Origin: CAZBQJ01 sp964494085
GTDB lineage: Bacteria > Patescibacteriota > Gracilibacteria > UBA1369
Assembly: GCA_964494085.1 (NCBI GenBank)
Contig: CAZBQJ010000001.1
Span: 334,580-398,579, forward strand
Direction: 5' to 3'
DNA: 64,000 bases
The stretch's first letter is position 1; each line of letters starts with the position of its first letter. The translations under genes were made by a program, and so were the position numbers. Under the pieces are notes generated by a model. That model did no database searches. It worked only from the letters and a program-made list of their open reading frames with translations, and was not told the origin of the DNA. Shown here in pieces: positions 15,807-23,578 of the stretch.

Positions 15807-17579
15807 ATGACAAACATTAATCCGTTTCAGGAGCCATATCTTTACCGGTTTTTTCAGTCACAATCACCAGCAGGAACCACCGCTCTAGTTGCGAATCTAG
15901 GTAGTTCTTTTCAAATCTTTTCAAAATCAGGTTCCAATCCAGTAAAACAATTAACCAATGAAGATAAAGGGAGCTTAATCGCCAACATTTCCTCAGATGG
16001 CAAGTTCGTCTTGGCATATTTTGATCATTCTGGGAAAGAACAAGGATATTGGTACAGAATCGAGGTTTCAACAGACAAAAAAGCCTGTTTAACTCCTGGA
16101 TTGTCCGGTTATACCGCTTTTTGTATAGCAACTGCAAAACAAAACCCAGAAACCACAGTTAGTTGGATTCTCATGGAAGGGGAAAACTGCATTTTATTAG
16201 TGGAAAATCTGACTCAAGATCATCCCAAAAGCAGTATCATCTTTAAAAGTAAAAATAATTTATCTTTCCCAATTATTTCTGACTCTGGAGATATGGTATC
16301 TTTTCTGGAATCCAATAATCAGAAGCAAATTTTACATGTTTTTAAAATCTCTGACTCTAAATTCCAATCCTTTGAATTAGAAGAAAATACAACAGAAGTT
16401 AATCCAATGTTTTTTTATGATCAAACAAAAACACTTATAGTAAAAAGTAATGGGACAAATAAAAGGATTTATATCTTTAATTTTCAAACTCAGTTATTTA
16501 GTGAACTACCAGTTACTGTGAATGGAGATTTAGATACTATAGATTTTGACAGTCAAAAATCTTTGCTACTCTTTTCAGCCACTATTCAGGCTAAAACCAC
16601 AGTTCATATTTTTGATTTCAAAGACATGAAACCTTATAAAATCAGCAGCGAGAAGGGTTCTTATGACTATTTTCTCAATGGAGGGTATATTCTGAAAGAT
16701 GAGATACTAATCAGATGGCAATCCGGGAATAATCCACCGGTTGTGAGAGCCATTAATTTAAAAAATAAAGTAGAAAGTACAAAATTTTCTTTTCAACAAA
16801 ACCAACTAAATTTACCAGAATTTAAATCTATTTCCGTGAAAACTACCAATGGTCCTATTCAGGCTTGGTTGATGCTTCCCAAAAAAAATACGCTACCAGT
16901 CCCCATGATTATTGATCTACACGGAGGCCCGAAATCCTGTGCTTTAGATGAATTTAGTCCCGAGGCACAGTATTTTGCTAGTAATGGCTTTGGTATTTGT
17001 TATTTAAATTATCATGGTTCTACAACCTTTGGTACCGAATTCGAAAATTCAATTATCGGTCATCCAGGGAAACTGGAGACACAAGATATCGTAAATTTAA
17101 AGTATTATTTGGTTGATGAGGGATTTGCTGACAACGATAAGACCTATTTACAAGGTTGGTCTTGGGGCGGATTTGTGAGTTTATTAGCTGCCGGTTTACA
17201 CTCAAATAAATTTAGAGCTGTTGTTAGTGTAATGGGAATAGGAGATTTGATTGCTTCATATAAAACTCAGCATATTTATTTGCAAAAAATAGATAATCAA
17301 TTATTTGGGGGATCACCAACAGAAGTAAGATCAAATTACTCAGAAAGCTCGCCAATTAATTATGTTAAAAACATCACTTCTCCAATTTTAATAATCCATG
17401 GCAAAAACGACCAACATTGTCCAGCAAAACAAATGCAAAACTTTATCAATGAGTTAGAGCAGCATGGTAAGGAATATCAAGTTAAGTGGCACAACTATGG
17501 ACATTTAGAAATGTATTCTTCTAATAAAATTAGAGAAGCCACCAGCAAAGACATCTTGGATTTTTATAGAAAGATGTAA
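15807..17579 (+). CDS. S9 family prolyl oligopeptidase-like serine peptidase
   Basis: A 590-residue protein with an N-terminal beta-propeller (about residues 1-340) that gates access and a C-terminal alpha/beta hydrolase. The catalytic triad is visible as Ser452 in GWSWGGF, Asp535 in HGKNDQH and His566 in YGHLEMY. The oxyanion strand IIDLHGGPKS is near residue 370. No signal peptide is seen, so it probably acts in the cytoplasm on peptides. The gene is more A+T-rich than the preceding genes. It ends 46 bp from a small convergent peptide gene next to an ATP-grasp ligase, so a role in peptide maturation is conceivable. Confidence 0.88.
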   Translation: MTNINPFQEPYLYRFFQSQSPAGTTALVANLGSSFQIFSKSGSNPVKQLTNEDKGSLIANISSDGKFVLAYFDHSGKEQGYWYRIEVSTDKKACLTPGLSGYTAFCIATAKQNPETTVSWILMEGENCILLVENLTQDHPKSSIIFKSKNNLSFPIISDSGDMVSFLESNNQKQILHVFKISDSKFQSFELEENTTEVNPMFFYDQTKTLIVKSNGTNKRIYIFNFQTQLFSELPVTVNGDLDTIDFDSQKSLLLFSATIQAKTTVHIFDFKDMKPYKISSEKGSYDYFLNGGYILKDEILIRWQSGNNPPVVRAINLKNKVESTKFSFQQNQLNLPEFKSISVKTTNGPIQAWLMLPKKNTLPVPMIIDLHGGPKSCALDEFSPEAQYFASNGFGICYLNYHGSTTFGTEFENSIIGHPGKLETQDIVNLKYYLVDEGFADNDKTYLQGWSWGGFVSLLAAGLHSNKFRAVVSVMGIGDLIASYKTQHIYLQKIDNQLFGGSPTEVRSNYSESSPINYVKNITSPILIIHGKNDQHCPAKQMQNFINELEQHGKEYQVKWHNYGHLEMYSSNKIREATSKDILDFYRKM

Positions 17580-17583
17580 GGGT

Positions 17584-17616
17584 GCCACATACTGCAAAAT
17601 TTTTACAGTATGTGGC
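17584..17616. terminator. Hairpin between the S9 peptidase and the small peptide gene
   Basis: A perfect 11-bp stem, GCCACATACTG with CAGTATGTGGC, encloses an 11-nt AT-rich loop. It sits between convergent genes. No U tract follows on either strand, so terminator function is likely from position but not certain. Confidence 0.55.
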
Positions 17617-17624
17617 TAAAACGC

Positions 17625-17792
17625 TCAGCTCTCGCGGTTATTCTTCACAGGACTCATGCTAGCCTCTTCACGATGTTGCAACGTCTGAGTTGTTGCATCG
17701 TAACGAAGGCTCTCTTTGTCTCGTTCAGGCAACTCTACGAAGAGTTGAAGTAGAGCGTCGGCTCTATTCTGACTTTTGCTACTAGACTGCAT
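17625..17792 (-). CDS. Small peptide, candidate RiPP (graspetide) precursor, 55 aa
   Basis: The ATG at 17792 is preceded at 6 nt by AAAGGAGG (17799-17806 on the minus strand), one of the clearest ribosome sites in the window, which fixes the start. The frame stays open 48 bp further upstream but without such a site. The N-terminal half (ALLQLFVELPERDKESL) looks like an amphipathic leader. The C-terminal half holds TTQTLQHREE, a Thr-pair to Glu-pair arrangement like graspetide cores. It is divergent from, and 129 bp away from, an ATP-grasp ligase of the peptide-maturase type. Assignment as a precursor is inference; a small regulatory protein is the alternative. Confidence 0.5.
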   Translation of the reverse strand: MQSSSKSQNRADALLQLFVELPERDKESLRYDATTQTLQHREEASMSPVKNNRES

Positions 17793-17921
17793 TAGATTCC
17801 TCCTTTCTAGAGCTGTTCCAAAAACAGAATCTGAAGACAATATAAATCTTTAATATTTTAAGATCAATATAAATTGACAGGCATGACTCCTATTTGTTAA
17901 TTTCGTATATAATAATTGCAT

Positions 17922-18868
17922 ATGTCAAAGAAAAGAATATTCATTCTGACTCATCAACAAGGTTTCGAAACTGATTCAGTTATTGATGAATTAAAAAATC
18001 AGGATGCAGAAGTATTAAGATTTAATACTGACTCTGAAGAGAGAGTTTCAAGAATATCATTTGAAATTTCCCAACAGACAAGCAAGTTATTGATGCGATG
18101 TGATCAGATTACCATAGATCCAAGTACTTTAACTAAAGCTTGGTTTCAACAGCCCTATCCATTTGATATATCTTCAGTTAATCAGATTCAATTATTACAA
18201 AGGGCAAACCTTAAGGCTGCTTTTGACCAAATAGATGGATTCATATCATGTGAATGGTTGAATCGACCCAGTTCAACAATCAAAGCGTCCAATAAGATTC
18301 TCCAACTAAAAATCGCAAGTTCGATAGGCATGCAAATTCCTTCAACATTAATTTCAAATGATCCAAATGAAATTAGAAGATTCTGTAAGGGAAAAACAAA
18401 AGTCATGAAAAATCTAGACACCCCTTGGTATCTAACCGATCAATCCAAGTTAAAAGCCTCTTATACAAAAGGAGTCTCTAGTGAGTTATTAGACCGTAAC
18501 GATGCATTAGGGTTCTGCCCAATAATATATCAAGAAGTATAGATAAGGTTGAAGAATGTAGAGTAGTTTCAATTGGCAAAAAGACTTTTGCAGTTAGCTC
18601 TAAGCCAAGTAGTCAAGCAATAGATATCAGGAAAGACCAGGCAACTGGTCATAATTTTAGGCCCATTGAATTTCCTATTAAGGAATATAAATCATTATTA
18701 GACTTTAAAAAAATACTTGGTATTGATTATTGTGGGGCAGACTACCTCATCGACAAAGATAGGAACTGGGTATTTCTCGAAGCCAATACATGTGGCGCTT
18801 GGTGGTGGGTGGATAAATATTTTAATAATCAAATCCGCTCCACAATCGTTGCAGAACTTTTAAAGTAA
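17922..18868 (+). pseudogene. MvdC/MvdD-like ATP-grasp peptide ligase, frameshifted
   Basis: The first frame (17922-18542) gives 206 residues resembling the N-terminal half of ATP-grasp ribosomal-peptide maturases (ILTHQQGFETDSVIDELK; FISCEWLNRPSSTIKASNK). It ends early at TAG 18540. The next frame continues at once with IDKVEECRVVSIGKKTFAVS and ends in VFLEANTCGAWWWVDKYF, the ATP-grasp metal-binding end, stopping at 18868. Restoring one base near 18539 joins the two into about 315 residues, the family's normal length. Such ligases form omega-ester or amide rings in graspetides. Either the gene is inactivated or the assembly has a 1-base error. An in-frame TTG lies at 17916. Confidence 0.75.
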
Positions 18869-19081
18869 AAATCTGATTCTTCTTTTTTCCTTAGACTGAT
18901 AAATAGCCAAAGACTCACTAAATTATATACATCGGATTTATCAAAAAAAGTGTAATTAATTTTCTCGAATCTTAAATAGTTAGCATAAATCCGCAAATAT
19001 AAATCATGAGAAGCAATTTTTTAATCATCACTTATATTTCAATTTGTATTTACCATTACGGTAGAGTAATAATTAATCACT
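18869..19081. other. AT-rich intergenic region
   Basis: This 213-bp stretch has no convincing coding frame. It presumably carries the terminator of the ATP-grasp gene and the promoter of the following oxidoreductase gene, but I see no strong match to either. Confidence 0.4.
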
Positions 19082-19768
19082 ATGAAACTAAATCTGATTC
19101 GCAAAAAAACAGAAACTTATGGGATAGAATCCTTTATCTTCAGCTACAGCGAACCGCTCGACTGGAAGGCCGGCCAATTTTTACACTTTGTTCTTCATCA
19201 TGAACCCACTGACAGTCGTGGTTCAGACCGTTGGTTTACAGTCGCCTCAGCCCCTTTTGAAAAAGAGGTAATGATCACCACCAGGTTAGCAAACGAAAAA
19301 GGTAGTAGCTTCAAAGCTGCCCTAAATGCTTTGAAAATAGGTGAGTCGATTGAAATATCTGATATTGAAGGTGATTTCACTGTGGAGGACCCAACCCGAG
19401 AGTATGTCTTCGTGGCGGGCGGCATAGGCGTCACTCCATTCCATTCCATACTTAAAGAAGCAGATCATGACGGGACAAAATTACATGTGACTTTATTGTA
19501 TGCCAATCGTGACCATAACGTCCCCTATCAAGAAGAATTGGAGCAATTCGCCAAAAACAATCCCCATCTGGTCATCCACTATATCACCAGCCCTAAACAT
19601 ATAGACGAAGAAACCTTCAAAAGACTTGTACCGGATTTACAAAAACCAATCTTTTATGTTTCCGGTCCCGAACCAATGGTGGAAAGTTTAGGTGATACTT
19701 TGAAAACGCTGGGCGTTGCTGCAGATCATATCAAGCAAGACTATTTCCCGGGATACACCAACGTCTAA
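19082..19768 (+). CDS. FAD/NAD(P)-binding oxidoreductase (ferredoxin reductase-like)
   Basis: A 228-residue flavoprotein of the ferredoxin-NADP reductase superfamily. The FAD-binding motif RWFTVASAP matches RxYS(T/S)xS (about residues 49-57). VFVAGGIGVTPFHSIL (about residues 110-125) is the NAD(P)-pyrophosphate motif, and FYVSGPEPMVESL is the C-terminal nucleotide motif. No iron-sulfur or transmembrane domain is fused, so it must use a separate electron partner. An ATG at 19082 fits the domain start; an overlapping frame from 19006 is a shadow. Confidence 0.88.
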   Translation: MKLNLIRKKTETYGIESFIFSYSEPLDWKAGQFLHFVLHHEPTDSRGSDRWFTVASAPFEKEVMITTRLANEKGSSFKAALNALKIGESIEISDIEGDFTVEDPTREYVFVAGGIGVTPFHSILKEADHDGTKLHVTLLYANRDHNVPYQEELEQFAKNNPHLVIHYITSPKHIDEETFKRLVPDLQKPIFYVSGPEPMVESLGDTLKTLGVAADHIKQDYFPGYTNV

Positions 19769-19836
19769 TAATCTCCTTGCTGGTAGTTTCCGGTTAGAAT
19801 ATATTACCAACAACATATTCCCTAATCAAAAACAAA

Positions 19837-20229
19837 ATGGATTATAGCTATAGTTATAGTTACAGCGGTCAATTACCACCTTGGGTGGGCCTTATTTGGC
19901 TGGCTTTAGTAGTATTTTTCGTATATTGCGGCTGGAAATTATTCGCCAAAGCCAATCAACCCGGCTGGGCGGTTTTAGTCCCGATCTACAACATCTATAT
20001 CTTACTCAAAATCGCCGGCAAACCAGGTTGGTGGTTAGTACTTTATCTAATTCCATTGGTCAATATGATCGTCGCCGTGATCGTCATGTACAATCTATCT
20101 TTGCGCTTCGGCAAAGGCATCGGTTACACCTTTGGTCTACTCTTCCTGGGTTTCATCTTTGTGCCGATATTGGCTTTGGGTCCGGCAAAATACACTCCGG
20201 TATCTTCAGCCACTCCGACTAATATATAA
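19837..20229 (+). CDS. DUF5684-like small membrane protein
   Basis: A 130-residue membrane protein with four predicted helices. The start is a Tyr-Ser repeat (YSYSYSYS). The core WKLFAKANQPGWAVLVPIYN and the following KPGWWLVLYLIPLVN are typical of the DUF5684 group, sometimes found beside signal peptidase-like proteins. Its function is unknown. A terminator follows within 20 bp and the preceding gene ends 68 bp upstream, so it may be a single-gene unit. Confidence 0.75.
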   Translation: MDYSYSYSYSGQLPPWVGLIWLALVVFFVYCGWKLFAKANQPGWAVLVPIYNIYILLKIAGKPGWWLVLYLIPLVNMIVAVIVMYNLSLRFGKGIGYTFGLLFLGFIFVPILALGPAKYTPVSSATPTNI

Positions 20230-20247
20230 ATAATTACACTCCAAAAT

Positions 20248-20278
20248 CCCCTTGCCTTCATCGGTCAGGGGGTTTTTT
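20248..20278 (+). terminator. Intrinsic terminator after the DUF5684-like gene
   Basis: CCCCTTGCC pairs imperfectly with GGTCAGGGG around a short loop, followed by TTTTTT. Confidence 0.8.
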
Positions 20279-20289
20279 GAAAGATTCAT

Positions 20290-20967
20290 TTATTCCAAAG
20301 AATATTCATTTTTCTGATCATCATAGAGCAGAGCTCTTTTATCTGAATCAATTAACTGCATCACCCATTTGCCAGCCTCTTCTTTGGTCAAAGCCACTTC
20401 CATCTTTTTGGCTTTTTGCTCAGCATTATAATCTGTCCACTCCAACACCGTATCAACCGGCCCAAAATACGCCACACGCATATCCAGATCCGAGCGGTCT
20501 TTGGCCACCAATTGGTCAAGCACCAAGTTGGCACATTTACTCAGTGTATAAATAAAAGTATCGGCTTTCAGTTGTCGGGCATTTTTGGAATTAATCTGCA
20601 AAGTCATCGCTCCTTTGGCCAGTTTTTCACGAGTATATTTGAACATCAGCCAAAATCCTTTAACATCGATCGACCAAACTTTATCAAAATCTACAGCATC
20701 AATTTCCCAATAATGCGCTCGTTTCATCATCCCGGCATTATTAATCAACAAATCGATTTGTCCGGGGACTTGAGCAACTGCAGCGGAGACATCAGCCTCT
20801 ATAGTCAGATCAGCTTGGAGATAAGTCACTCCCACCACTTTCACTGCCGGAACGCTCCGACTGAAACTGTAAACTTTGGCGCCAACTGCGGTCAATTCAG
20901 CCGATATAGCATAGCCGATACCACTGGAAGCTCCAGTGATCAATACAGTTTTATCAGTCCAATCCAT
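20290..20967 (-). CDS. Short-chain dehydrogenase/reductase (SDR)
   Basis: A 225-residue classical SDR oxidoreductase. TGASSGIGYAIS (about residues 11-22) is the NAD(P)-binding glycine motif, INNAG (about residues 76-80) is the second signature, and YTLSK (about residues 137-141) holds the catalytic Tyr and Lys. Its substrate cannot be predicted. It is convergent with the DUF5684-like gene, and the terminator between them lies 12 bp from its stop. The 5' end faces the divergent PLP enzyme gene. Confidence 0.88.
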   Translation of the reverse strand: MDWTDKTVLITGASSGIGYAISAELTAVGAKVYSFSRSVPAVKVVGVTYLQADLTIEADVSAAVAQVPGQIDLLINNAGMMKRAHYWEIDAVDFDKVWSIDVKGFWLMFKYTREKLAKGAMTLQINSKNARQLKADTFIYTLSKCANLVLDQLVAKDRSDLDMRVAYFGPVDTVLEWTDYNAEQKAKKMEVALTKEEAGKWVMQLIDSDKRALLYDDQKNEYSLE

Positions 20968-21112
20968 ATTTTTAGTTTAAATTTCCTTCATTATAACTCA
21001 GTGGCTGGATTCAAGCCATCACTATAACCGAACTTTGATTCGTCGCAGCCGTTTTTCCCTTGTAAAAAATTTTGGCAGGTATAGACTCCGGCCTTCCCGT
21101 AATATTTTTAAT

Positions 21113-21952
21113 ATGAGAAATCATAGCATTGGACATACTCCACTAAAAACTATTCCCGCTCTAAACGAAGCCTTCAACATCAAAAACCTCCAAATCAAAG
21201 ACGAAAGTGCCAATCCTACGGGTACCTGGAAAGATCGTCGTTCCGCCAATATCATCCGTCATCTCAACAATCGTCCCGAGCCACACATTTGCCTGGTCAC
21301 AGCCGGTAATGCCGCTCTATCTATCGCCAAGTTGACTAAAGATTTGCACTTTCGCATCACTGCTTTGGTAAGTGAGGATATTTGTCCTGACATCGCTATG
21401 GAAATGGAAAAACAGGGCATCCACGTCCTTCCGGCACGACTGGATCGCCAACTTTATTCAGAAGAAATCGCTAAATTGGCCAAAGACAACAACAATGGAG
21501 ACGATCACCCGATCGACGTAACACATTTCATGCACACGGCTTACACCACGATCATTCATGAATTAAGCGCTGAAGATCCAGATTATATTATTGCTCCTTT
21601 TGGCACAGGAGAAGGACTTTTTGGTCTTTGTATGGAAAATTATCGCAGTCAAATACATAGTCCCCACCACACCGCCAAAATTATCGGCGTCAAATCTGCC
21701 GTTCCCGGCTCGCTCGCGGATAAAGTCACCAGATTGATCAGCCCCTATCATGAAATGCTCAAAGAGTATCACCAAGCCGGGCAAATCGATATCACCGTTT
21801 CAGAAAAAGAAATTGACCAAGTTTATGAACAGGTTTCTCCACATTTACAGGTAGAACCTTCCAGCGCTGCTGCTTTCGCCGCCCTCAGTCATTTACCCTT
21901 AAAATCCACTGACAAAGTGGTCATTATCAATTCCGGGCGAGGAATCTCCTAA
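21113..21952 (+). CDS. PLP-dependent threonine synthase-like enzyme
   Basis: A fold-type II PLP enzyme of 279 residues. IGHTPLKTIPALNEAF opens the domain, KDESANPTGTWKDRRS carries the Schiff-base lysine (TWKDR), TAGNAALSIAKL is the substrate loop and PFGTGEGLFG the phosphate-binding loop. These match threonine synthase and related lyases. It is clearly shorter than true threonine synthase and lacks the N-terminal extension, so the reaction is uncertain. The frame is open from 21035, but homology begins at the ATG at 21113, which I take as the start. Confidence 0.75.
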   Translation: MRNHSIGHTPLKTIPALNEAFNIKNLQIKDESANPTGTWKDRRSANIIRHLNNRPEPHICLVTAGNAALSIAKLTKDLHFRITALVSEDICPDIAMEMEKQGIHVLPARLDRQLYSEEIAKLAKDNNNGDDHPIDVTHFMHTAYTTIIHELSAEDPDYIIAPFGTGEGLFGLCMENYRSQIHSPHHTAKIIGVKSAVPGSLADKVTRLISPYHEMLKEYHQAGQIDITVSEKEIDQVYEQVSPHLQVEPSSAAAFAALSHLPLKSTDKVVIINSGRGIS

Positions 21953-22011
21953 GGCCGATTGAGGCCTAGCACAGCCCTGCGTCAAGTTTTCACCTTGGGA
22001 AAGCCATTAAA

Positions 22012-22039
22012 TTGACTTTTGCACAAATACTGCTATACT
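22012..22039 (+). promoter_or_regulatory. Promoter of the RRM gene with a long leader
   Basis: TTGACT (22012-22017), a 16-bp spacer and TATACT (22034-22039). The start codon is 127 bp further on, giving a 5' leader of about 120 nt. Confidence 0.65.
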
Positions 22040-22165
22040 GGTCGCGTATAGTGTTCTTGTTTCGTCTTCTTAGCATAACTTTCTCAAGTTTATATAAGGT
22101 AGGAAACAGGGTTAGGTCGAACAACTCTACGCAATTATATAAAGAATTTAAGTTAAGTTAAACAT

Positions 22166-22456
22166 ATGGCTAAGAAATTATTTTTCGGTAATCTTGCTTA
22201 CAGCACTACCGATGAAAGTCTGAGAACAGCTGCTTCCGAATTTGGTACAGTTGAATCAGCAGCAGTTATCATGGATCGTATGAGTGGTCGTTCTAAAGGT
22301 TTCGGCTTTGTCGAAATGTCTTCAGAAGAAGAAGCTCAAAAAGTCGTTGAAGCTCTCAACGGACAGGATATGGATGGTCGCAAGATCATCGTAAACGAAG
22401 CCCGTCCTCAAGAGGACAGACCTCGCCGCGATTTCGATCGTGGTCCTAGAATGTAA
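22166..22456 (+). CDS. RRM-domain RNA-binding protein
   Basis: A 96-residue single-RRM protein like those of cyanobacteria and other bacteria. RNP2 is KLFFGNLAY (residues 3-11) and RNP1 is KGFGFVEM (about residues 44-51). The short C-terminal tail is rich in Arg, Asp and Pro (RPRRDFDRGPRM). It binds single-stranded RNA, and relatives are cold-inducible. The long transcribed leader suggests post-transcriptional control. It has its own promoter and terminator, so it is monocistronic. Confidence 0.93.
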   Translation: MAKKLFFGNLAYSTTDESLRTAASEFGTVESAAVIMDRMSGRSKGFGFVEMSSEEEAQKVVEALNGQDMDGRKIIVNEARPQEDRPRRDFDRGPRM

Positions 22457-22473
22457 TCAAATACATCAATATC

Positions 22474-22524
22474 AAACACCATCCTCCTCAAAGAATATTT
22501 CTCTGAAGAAGATGGTGTTTTTTA
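22474..22524 (+). terminator. Intrinsic terminator after the RRM gene
   Basis: AAACACCATC pairs with GATGGTGTTT, with an extended imperfect stem inside, followed by a run of T. Confidence 0.8.
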
Positions 22525-22534
22525 ATAGTTTAAA

Positions 22535-22909
22535 TTAATTGGCGGACTGAACATCACAGTAGGCCACAATAGCGTCTCGCATAAACTGAGCCATGCCTGG
22601 GGCAATCTTTTCATAATAGTCGGTGAAACGGGGGTCATCTACATACATTTGTCCCAGACCTCGATACATTTCCAGATTTGGTTCATAGAAATTACTCAGC
22701 CAATGATAATGTTTTGCGATCAAAGTCTGAACTGCGGAGTCAATCGGCCCTCGATCCATCTTCGCGGCAATCTCCTCAGCGATCTGCTCCCCTTCTTTGG
22801 CCACGCGCGCCAACCCCTCTTTACCCATTTTCTTCATCCGTTCGGTCGACTGCTTGTAAAGCTCAGTATCTCCCCAACGTTGGCGCGCTTCTTCCTCGTA
22901 TTTTTCCAT
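22535..22909 (-). CDS. Stand-alone TipAS-like antibiotic-recognition domain protein
   Basis: The predicted all-helical protein of 124 residues resembles the TipAS domain of MerR-type regulators: EEEARQRWGDTELYKQS near the start, then LIAKHYHWLSNFYEPNLEMYRGLGQMY and RFTDYYEKIAPGMAQFMRDAI. TipAS domains bind thiopeptide antibiotics. No DNA-binding domain is present, so it may act as a drug-binding or heme/haemin-type helical protein rather than a regulator. The frame is open to 22987, but the upstream part would encode a perfect palindrome; I choose the ATG at 22909, where family similarity begins. Confidence 0.7.
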   Translation of the reverse strand: MEKYEEEARQRWGDTELYKQSTERMKKMGKEGLARVAKEGEQIAEEIAAKMDRGPIDSAVQTLIAKHYHWLSNFYEPNLEMYRGLGQMYVDDPRFTDYYEKIAPGMAQFMRDAIVAYCDVQSAN

Positions 22910-22930
22910 GGTTTTTTTGATAAACGAATC

Positions 22931-22970
22931 ATTTAGAGCTGCGCAAGTATATACCTGCGCAGCTCTAAAT
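22931..22970 (-). promoter_or_regulatory. 15-bp perfect palindrome upstream of the TipAS-like gene
   Basis: ATTTAGAGCTGCGCA (22931-22945) is fully complementary to TGCGCAGCTCTAAAT (22956-22970), with a 10-nt spacer. It ends 21 bp upstream of the chosen start codon. It could be an operator for a dimeric repressor or an RNA hairpin in the leader. Confidence 0.6.
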
Positions 22971-23068
22971 GTCCATCCTGCTGACACTTTAACAAGTTTA
23001 CATTAATTGAACCTTAATTCCCGCTGAAAAGTGGTATATACTATCCGTAAACCATAAAACAAAAAACC

Positions 23069-23236
23069 ATGGGCATGTACCATCGACAACAACCCAAGAA
23101 ACCGACAGACAAACAGGACGAACGCAAATTACTGTCCAATAGAAACATCGAAAAAGGCACTCATACCACCAAAGTCGAAAAAAGCTCAATGCTGGGCACT
23201 CACAAAAAAAGCACCAAAAAACCGCAGTCCAAATAG
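23069..23236 (+). CDS. Small basic hypothetical protein, 55 aa
   Basis: An ATG at 23069 opens a 55-residue frame ending at TAG 23234. The product is very hydrophilic, rich in Lys, Thr, Gln and Ser (GMYHRQQPKKPTDKQDERK; KKSTKKPQSK) and probably disordered. I do not recognise it. A TATACT-like -10 hexamer occurs at 23037-23042. Its last 51 bp overlap the end of the frameshifted AbrB-like gene on the other strand. The evidence is moderate: codon use looks normal but the length is short. Confidence 0.4.
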   Translation: MGMYHRQQPKKPTDKQDERKLLSNRNIEKGTHTTKVEKSSMLGTHKKSTKKPQSK

Positions 23237-23459
23237 TTCAGCGTCAACATCATTCTTGAAATGCAAACTCACTCCGCCATCTTTTTTGTAATATTGGACT
23301 AAATCATGATCCACAAGGCCTGTTACCTTAACTTTAAGCTCACCATTCCCCACATCTTCAATCACCAAAGATTGTATTCTTACTGATTTCATACTTCTTC
23401 CTGATCTTGGGCGGAAGTGTAATCTGTCCCTTCACCGAGGGTAAAACAGTATATTCCAT
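23186..23459 (-). pseudogene. AbrB/MazE-like transcription regulator, frameshifted
   Basis: From the ATG at 23459 the first frame reads a typical SpoVT-AbrB swapped-hairpin domain, YTVLPSVKGQITLPPKIRKK, but stops after 33 residues at 23358. The adjoining frame carries the continuation LVIEDVGNGELKVKV and runs to 23186. Removing one base near 23370 fuses them into about 90 residues, normal for this family. Such proteins are DNA-binding regulators or antitoxins; no toxin gene adjoins it. It lies just beyond the leader-distal end of the CRISPR array. It is either a recent pseudogene or an assembly error. Confidence 0.75.
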
Positions 23460-23578
23460 GATTTTTTTTAAAAAGTATACATTCATAAAGTATGACTACT
23501 AGAAAGTTGTCTAAATCACAAATGCACCATACTCCATCCTCATTAACCGGGTCTTAAAAAGAGCTTAAATCCTCCACA

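Noticed and set aside
14692..18868. Integrated element using tRNA-Ser as attachment site
   Set aside because: No integrase gene and no repeated copy of the tRNA 3' end was found downstream, and the following genes look like normal chromosomal genes.
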